Source: an uncultured Bacteroidales bacterium (lineage in GTDB: Bacteria > Bacteroidota > Bacteroidia > Bacteroidales > WCHB1-69). Taken from it: a DNA stretch of 20,757 nucleotides. This document shows, piece after piece, positions 17,601 through 20,757 of the stretch. The stretch lies in NCBI GenBank assembly GCA_937901455.1, contig CALDIA010000217.1:1-20757 (forward strand), read 5' to 3'. The notes below the pieces were generated by a model. The model saw nothing but the letters and a program-made list of their open reading frames with translations, was not told where the DNA came from and searched no databases. Position 1 is the first letter of the stretch; every line of letters starts with the position of its first letter. The translations under genes were made by a program, and so were the position numbers.

Positions 17601-20600
17601 ACGACACTCCATTTGGTGTACTCCGGCAACTTGAATTGCTCTCAAGGGTGGAATACCTTTGATTTTGACAGTGTGTTCCACTATAATGGTACGGACAATC
17701 TTGTTTTGGCTGTGGATGATAACAGCAACCAATATGATGGTAGCGCCTATACATTTTACGTGCATAGTGCAGGGGGCAACAGATCGCTTTACTATTATAG
17801 CGACAGTAATAACCCGAGTCCATCGGATCCTACTGCCGTAACTACGAATAGTAGCTATAGCTCTGGAAATCGTAGCAATGTAATCTTTGGCGTTAACTGC
17901 GACAGTTCAGTAGTGTGTATTGCTCCTAATGTGTATATTTCTGATTTACAAGCCACCAGCGCTACTTTCGATTGGGCTCCGGGTGGATATGAAACAGCAT
18001 GGGAAATGGAATATATGGCTGCCGATGACAGCGTCTGGACCTCTCTCGGAACCAATACCACTAATCCCTATGTTCTTGACAACTTGACTTCCGCCACAGA
18101 ATATGTTCTTCGCATGAGATCTGATTGCGGCAACGAAACCTCAAACTGGTCGATAGTTACTTTTGAAACACCTTGTGAAATCAGTACGTTACCTTATATT
18201 GAAGATTTTGATATGGCCTTGGGTAACGGTTCCGCCTATACGATACCCTGTTGGACAAAATCCACCAACAGTGCCACGGCCTATCCTTATCCATCCTCCA
18301 CGTATGCGCATTCGGCACCGTACTCCATCTATTTCTATGGTACCTCTGCCTATTACTCGATTGCCACATCTCCTCGCTTTGACGACAATATTGACATGAA
18401 CAATCTGTTGATTTCATTCTATGCATATAAGTCCTCTGCCTCTTATAAGATAGAGTTCGGATTTATGTCGGATCCTACTGATATGTCAACATTTGAGATG
18501 TTTGGTCAGTATTCACCTTCCGCCACTTCTACATGGGAGCGTATTGAGTTCACCACTGAGAACTATTCGGGCGATGGCCGTTACATAGCATTCCGTATTC
18601 CGTCTTGGTTCACCAGCTATATGTATATTGACGATGTTGTTGTGGATTATATCCCATATTGTGACCATGTAACTAATGTAGGGGCCACTAACATAACCTC
18701 GTATTCAGCCGACATCACGTGGACCCCTGGTGGAGATGAGACATCTTGGGAGATTTTGATGGGCACGAATGTGGATTTGGATACTGATGTTCCGAATGTG
18801 GTTTATAGTGCTACTGAAACGTTCAACAACTTAACACCAAATACTTTGTATGATGTTTATGTGCGTGCCGTTTGCGACAATGGTGAATATAGTGCTTGGG
18901 AGATTTACTCCTTTAGAACCGGCTGCGCGCCGATGACAGCGCTGCCTTATACAGAGAACTTCGATACCTATGTCGGTTCCACCAGTTATTCCGTGGCTAC
19001 CAATAACTTGCCTAATTGCTGGGATAATTACAATGTAGGTACCAGTACCTCCTATTCAGGATATCCTATCATATACAGTTCCTCTACGTATGCGGCGAGC
19101 GGATCCAATTCGATGAGATTCTATATGTACACAGGCACTTCATACGCGAACCAGTACGCAATTCTTCCTGAGATCGACACCTCCGTGTATGCCATGAATA
19201 CGCTGGAACTCTCATTCGATGCCAGAGCCAACAGCACTTCCTATACGCTCAACTTGGAGGTGGGTATTGCACCAGCCAATATGACTCCTGCCAATGTGAT
19301 ACCGTTAGATACTATCCATATCACATCTACGACCTATAGCCATTACAGCTTCATATTCCCGAATTTCGCCGGAGGTGGTAATCGTTTCTACCTCTGTGGC
19401 ATACAGCCCTCTACCGCCAATTACAACTCCGCATATATTGATAATATATCGATCTCCTTTAATCCTTGTCTGCGCCCTATGGATCTGCAAGCCATCAACC
19501 CGTTGGCCAATAGCGTTCAACTCACCTGGACGTCTGATGCGGTGGATTTCACTTTGTACTATAAACCTTCAAATAGTAACACATGGGAGTCCATTCCGAA
19601 TGTCTCCTTAGGTTCCGACTCTACCTACGAGCTGACTGGTCTTACATCCATCACGCAGTATGATTGGTATGTGGTAGGCACTTGCAGCGAGGGCACGGAA
19701 CTGGCCAGCCAGATAGCTACTTTCACCACTGGCTGTGAGTCGGTTACTATTCCTTATACCCAGAATTTTGACAGTTTAGGAACTGGATCTGGCGTTTTGC
19801 CAACGTGCTGGACGGGGGATAATAACTACTCCACCACCACCCAATATCCGTATGTGAACAGCTCTTACCATACCAGTGGCAATGCCTCTCTCTATTTCTA
19901 TTGCTCATCTTCTACCTACAACTTGGCAGTACTACCTCCAGTGGATGTGACCATCAATCCAATCAATACGTTGCAGCTCAACTTCATGATGAGATCCACC
20001 AGCGGTATCACCTCGCACATTGTTGTGGGCGTGATGACAAATCCTGACGACATCTCAACCTTTATCCCTGTGGACACCGTTACAAACTCTGTGACCGCCA
20101 CCTTCGAGGAGATGGAGGTCCCGTTGGCTACTTATGCCGGCAGTGGAGCTTACGTGGCCTTGAAGTTGTATAACACCAGCAGCACCTATTCGGTATATGT
20201 CGATGATGTGGTACTGGATGTGCTGCCTACTTGTCCGAAACCGCAGAATGTACATGCCGAAATGGCCACAGAGAATAGCATTACGGTGGGCTGGACAGAA
20301 ATAGGCTCTGCTGGCACGTGGAATATCGAATATGGCCCCGGAGGCTTTGTACAAGGCACCGGAACTACAGTTGTGGCCACAACGAACCCCTACACAGTTA
20401 CGGGTCTCAATGCCTCCAGCGTCTATGATTTCTATGTGCAGGCTGATTGCGGTGGCGGTGACACCAGTGTCTGGAGTCATGTCGTCTCCTTGAATACTTC
20501 TTGTGTTGCTATTACAATACCCTATACCCAGAATTTTGACAGTTTAGGAACCGGATCTGGTGTTTTGCCAACGTGCTGGACGGGTTCTAATAACTACTCC

Positions 20601-20757
20601 ACCACCACCCATTATCCGTATATGAGCAGCTCTTACCACTATAGTGGTAATGCCTCTCTCTATTTCTATAGCTCATCTTCCACCTACAACTTGGCAGTAC
20701 TGCCTCCAGTGGATGTGACCATCAATCCAATCAATACGTTGCAGCTCAACTTCATGA
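14622..20757 (+). CDS. Giant secreted repeat protein, jelly-roll and FnIII-like modules (3' end outside window)
   Basis: The frame is open from ATG 14622 to the window edge: 2045 codons with no stop. The signal peptide is residues 1-21 (MKKIYTLLFV to VVHA|Q). Then: a beta-rich N-module (22-217); FnIII-like 218-311 and 312-403; jelly-roll-like 404-566; FnIII 567-656; jelly-roll 657-821; FnIII 822-908; a second copy of the N-module type (909-1098); FnIII 1099-1184; jelly-roll 1185-1346; FnIII 1347-1434; jelly-roll 1435-1615; FnIII 1616-1704; jelly-roll 1705-1870; FnIII 1871-1960; partial jelly-roll from 1961. FnIII copies show LTW/DWxP and TxYDVYV patterns; jelly-roll copies show LPYTEDFD, PxCW, SLYFYSS and YVDDV, resembling MAM / cleaved-adhesin / choice-of-anchor J types. 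No catalytic domain is seen. Likely a T9SS-exported surface protein or adhesin; a sorting domain would lie beyond the window. Confidence 0.93.
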   Translation, partial: MKKIYTLLFVLLLTVPRVVHAQFTATFGTATTATTIQGNAGAPMSYGNAYSYVEQIYRASELTAANVPAGATITSIWFYNATGATTMSNLVTYMGGRSSEYFSGTTDWTPVSALIAVDSGNWVTTDTGWFEIQLDVPYVWDGVSNITIGVSFRNPHSDYATNNPNCGYRYTTQGTGNNAHLRRLNASDINYCYPTSSIAGTTSPNRPNLRITYVLSGCFSLTPTVVDIGTNTATLSWMNYGQNVSSYDVLYGATGTFDTLSGGTLISNVTDTFFNITGLQAATSYSAYLKYHCTDGSGAWSAPRVFSTEESCLHPTNLTASDIDAYSATISWTPGFAETNWDIVIYDSAGIVPMASTIPDYTSTDTFFTFYNLNPITHYYVYVRSNCGSGDYSYWQNLSFMSGCAPITDLPYTEDMDTYGTGTSVFMPCWTQLCNYNSSYPYISATHHSGVGSIYFYSSSTTYCAAVLPEIDASISVNTLTLAFNARSGSLAYELYVGVLDSADNIATFVPVDTIKVDVINTWEPKEVLFGNYQGTGQYIAIMVNGDNTSTKSFYVDDVELFVTPSCMRPVSVSVSEITANSADIDWTPRNGESTWQVAVVAHGTDPDASTPEYVYAHPYHVYGLTDNTQYDVYVKADCGGGEESNWSAVNSFYTQCLPSSTIPYVVDFNGWGSGATAYPNCWSRFQTGTTTTYPYVSTTYGSALYFYSSSTVSVYGASQGLDLSSEVPGSLEVSFDVYKTTGSYGRLNVGYMTNPADMSTFHLLKAIYPSDLAANSTWYTFSTVLPQEAYQQVVYIAVEAPMGNTNYVYFDNLKVDYLPDCSSPSNLSVSNVAGSSALLTWDEAPYGVTDYTVEYAELGTGNFISQVVSGNSFMLTGLDQLTNYEVILYGMCSNSYTDTLTAGFMTTCNQGGEHQVGQGTTANYYIPVNNYYKYTYSQQIYLASEMSGEANIHSISFHYKHTTASTKKTNVNIYLGHTTKQEFSSTSDYIPDTTLHLVYSGNLNCSQGWNTFDFDSVFHYNGTDNLVLAVDDNSNQYDGSAYTFYVHSAGGNRSLYYYSDSNNPSPSDPTAVTTNSSYSSGNRSNVIFGVNCDSSVVCIAPNVYISDLQATSATFDWAPGGYETAWEMEYMAADDSVWTSLGTNTTNPYVLDNLTSATEYVLRMRSDCGNETSNWSIVTFETPCEISTLPYIEDFDMALGNGSAYTIPCWTKSTNSATAYPYPSSTYAHSAPYSIYFYGTSAYYSIATSPRFDDNIDMNNLLISFYAYKSSASYKIEFGFMSDPTDMSTFEMFGQYSPSATSTWERIEFTTENYSGDGRYIAFRIPSWFTSYMYIDDVVVDYIPYCDHVTNVGATNITSYSADITWTPGGDETSWEILMGTNVDLDTDVPNVVYSATETFNNLTPNTLYDVYVRAVCDNGEYSAWEIYSFRTGCAPMTALPYTENFDTYVGSTSYSVATNNLPNCWDNYNVGTSTSYSGYPIIYSSSTYAASGSNSMRFYMYTGTSYANQYAILPEIDTSVYAMNTLELSFDARANSTSYTLNLEVGIAPANMTPANVIPLDTIHITSTTYSHYSFIFPNFAGGGNRFYLCGIQPSTANYNSAYIDNISISFNPCLRPMDLQAINPLANSVQLTWTSDAVDFTLYYKPSNSNTWESIPNVSLGSDSTYELTGLTSITQYDWYVVGTCSEGTELASQIATFTTGCESVTIPYTQNFDSLGTGSGVLPTCWTGDNNYSTTTQYPYVNSSYHTSGNASLYFYCSSSTYNLAVLPPVDVTINPINTLQLNFMMRSTSGITSHIVVGVMTNPDDISTFIPVDTVTNSVTATFEEMEVPLATYAGSGAYVALKLYNTSSTYSVYVDDVVLDVLPTCPKPQNVHAEMATENSITVGWTEIGSAGTWNIEYGPGGFVQGTGTTVVATTNPYTVTGLNASSVYDFYVQADCGGGDTSVWSHVVSLNTSCVAITIPYTQNFDSLGTGSGVLPTCWTGSNNYSTTTHYPYMSSSYHYSGNASLYFYSSSSTYNLAVLPPVDVTINPINTLQLNFM
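14685..15272 (+). repeat. N-terminal beta-module, copy 1 of 2
   Basis: Residues 22-217 of the giant protein. Key pattern: YSYVEQIYRASEL, then ITSIWFYN, DWTPVSAL, GWFEIQLDVPYVWDG and NITIGVSF, ending LRITYVLSGC. The same pattern recurs at 17346-17915, with matching QQIYLASEM, IHSISFHYK, GWNTFDFDSVFHYNG and NLVLAVDDN. This kind of domain recurs in Bacteroidales surface proteins, to my knowledge; I cannot give a family identifier. Confidence 0.65.
17346..17915 (+). repeat. Beta-module, copy 2 of 2
   Basis: Residues 909-1098 of the giant protein, homologous in pattern to the N-terminal module at 14685-15272. It interrupts the regular jelly-roll/FnIII alternation and contains QQIYLASEM, KTNVNIYLGHT, LVYSGNLNCSQGWNTF and DNLVLAVDDN. 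Its presence in the middle suggests that two ancestral units were joined. Confidence 0.65.
19734..20757 (+). repeat. Two near-identical tandem units, 768-nt period
   Basis: The unit starting at TGT 19734 is repeated starting at TGT 20502, exactly 768 nt (256 codons) later, with no indel. Comparing 19761-19989 with 20529-20757 I count about 16 mismatches in 229 nt (about 93% identity) and six amino-acid changes in the same stretch, including Asp to Ser and Cys to Ser. Other modules in the array are far more diverged. The second copy is cut by the window end. Confidence 0.9.

Larger units (their letters stand above)
15831..20757 (+). repeat. Alternating jelly-roll / FnIII module array
   Basis: From Cys404 onward the protein repeats a two-module unit of about 250 residues. 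Boundaries fall at cysteine codons 15831, 16320, 16590, 17085, 17346, 17916, 18174, 18660, 18924, 19467, 19734, 20232 and 20502. Jelly-roll modules are 162-181 residues and FnIII-like modules 86-90. Each jelly-roll also has a PxCW cysteine, and most FnIII modules have an internal cysteine before a Gly-rich turn (ADCGGG, SDCGN, AVCDNG). Copies are diverged except the last two units. Confidence 0.85.

Noticed and set aside
17530..17823. Minus-strand ORFs within the giant gene (also near 18181-18426 and 20055-20480)
   Set aside because: They are short, antisense, lack domains and lie within a continuous plus-strand frame with consistent module homology.
15831..20757. CRISPR or non-coding tandem repeat
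   Set aside because: The repeats are long, in frame and protein-level with codon-scale divergence, inside one open frame; there are no short direct repeats with unique spacers.
14622..20757. Peptidase or glycosidase domain in the giant protein
   Set aside because: I looked for catalytic signatures (HGTH, GTSM, HExxH, Cys-His pairs) through all 2045 residues and found only beta-rich repeats.

Overview
The window looks like a chromosomal segment of a Bacteroidales-type bacterium (Bacteroidota). The evidence is the set of TAnnTTTG-type -7 boxes with weak or absent Shine-Dalgarno sequences, a lipoprotein, a subtilase ending in a type IX secretion (T9SS) type A sorting domain, a very large Cys-rich fibronectin-type secreted protein, and the Bacteroidota form of DnaX and IspH. 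No tRNA, rRNA, IS element or CRISPR array was seen.

Layout. Positions 1-802 hold a small lipoprotein gene of unknown function with a promoter and a strong, probably bidirectional terminator. Positions 996-5409, extended to 6386, are all on the minus strand: an SDR oxidoreductase (YdfG-like), a 400-bp spacer with a candidate promoter and a possible 34-residue small ORF, uracil-DNA glycosylase (ung), then a tight cluster read as ftsY-ispH-purH. ftsY and ispH overlap by 4 nt (ATGA) and ispH and purH are 10 nt apart. At 6387-6465 two divergent promoters serve ftsY and dnaX.

On the plus strand from 6466: dnaX (clamp-loader gamma/tau), split into two overlapping frames; a secreted S8 subtilase with a T9SS C-terminal domain; a full-length RelA/SpoT homologue with intact hydrolase and synthetase motifs; a membrane-bound CapD/WbpM/FlaA1-type nucleotide-sugar dehydratase; a 256-bp spacer; and from 14622 to the window end an open reading frame of at least 2045 codons. 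That last gene encodes a secreted protein made of alternating jelly-roll-like (about 165 residue) and fibronectin type III-like (about 90 residue) modules, each starting at a conserved cysteine.

The most notable points are: (1) dnaX stops after 375 codons, but its conserved tau-type tail continues in the +1 frame after an AAAAAAG run, so this is either programmed recoding producing gamma and tau or a single-base indel; (2) the giant repeat protein ends in this window with two module copies about 93% identical at DNA level with an exact 768-nt period, a sign of recent duplication; (3) two copies of a second beta-rich module divide the giant protein into two halves. Most of the remaining genes are ordinary housekeeping genes.
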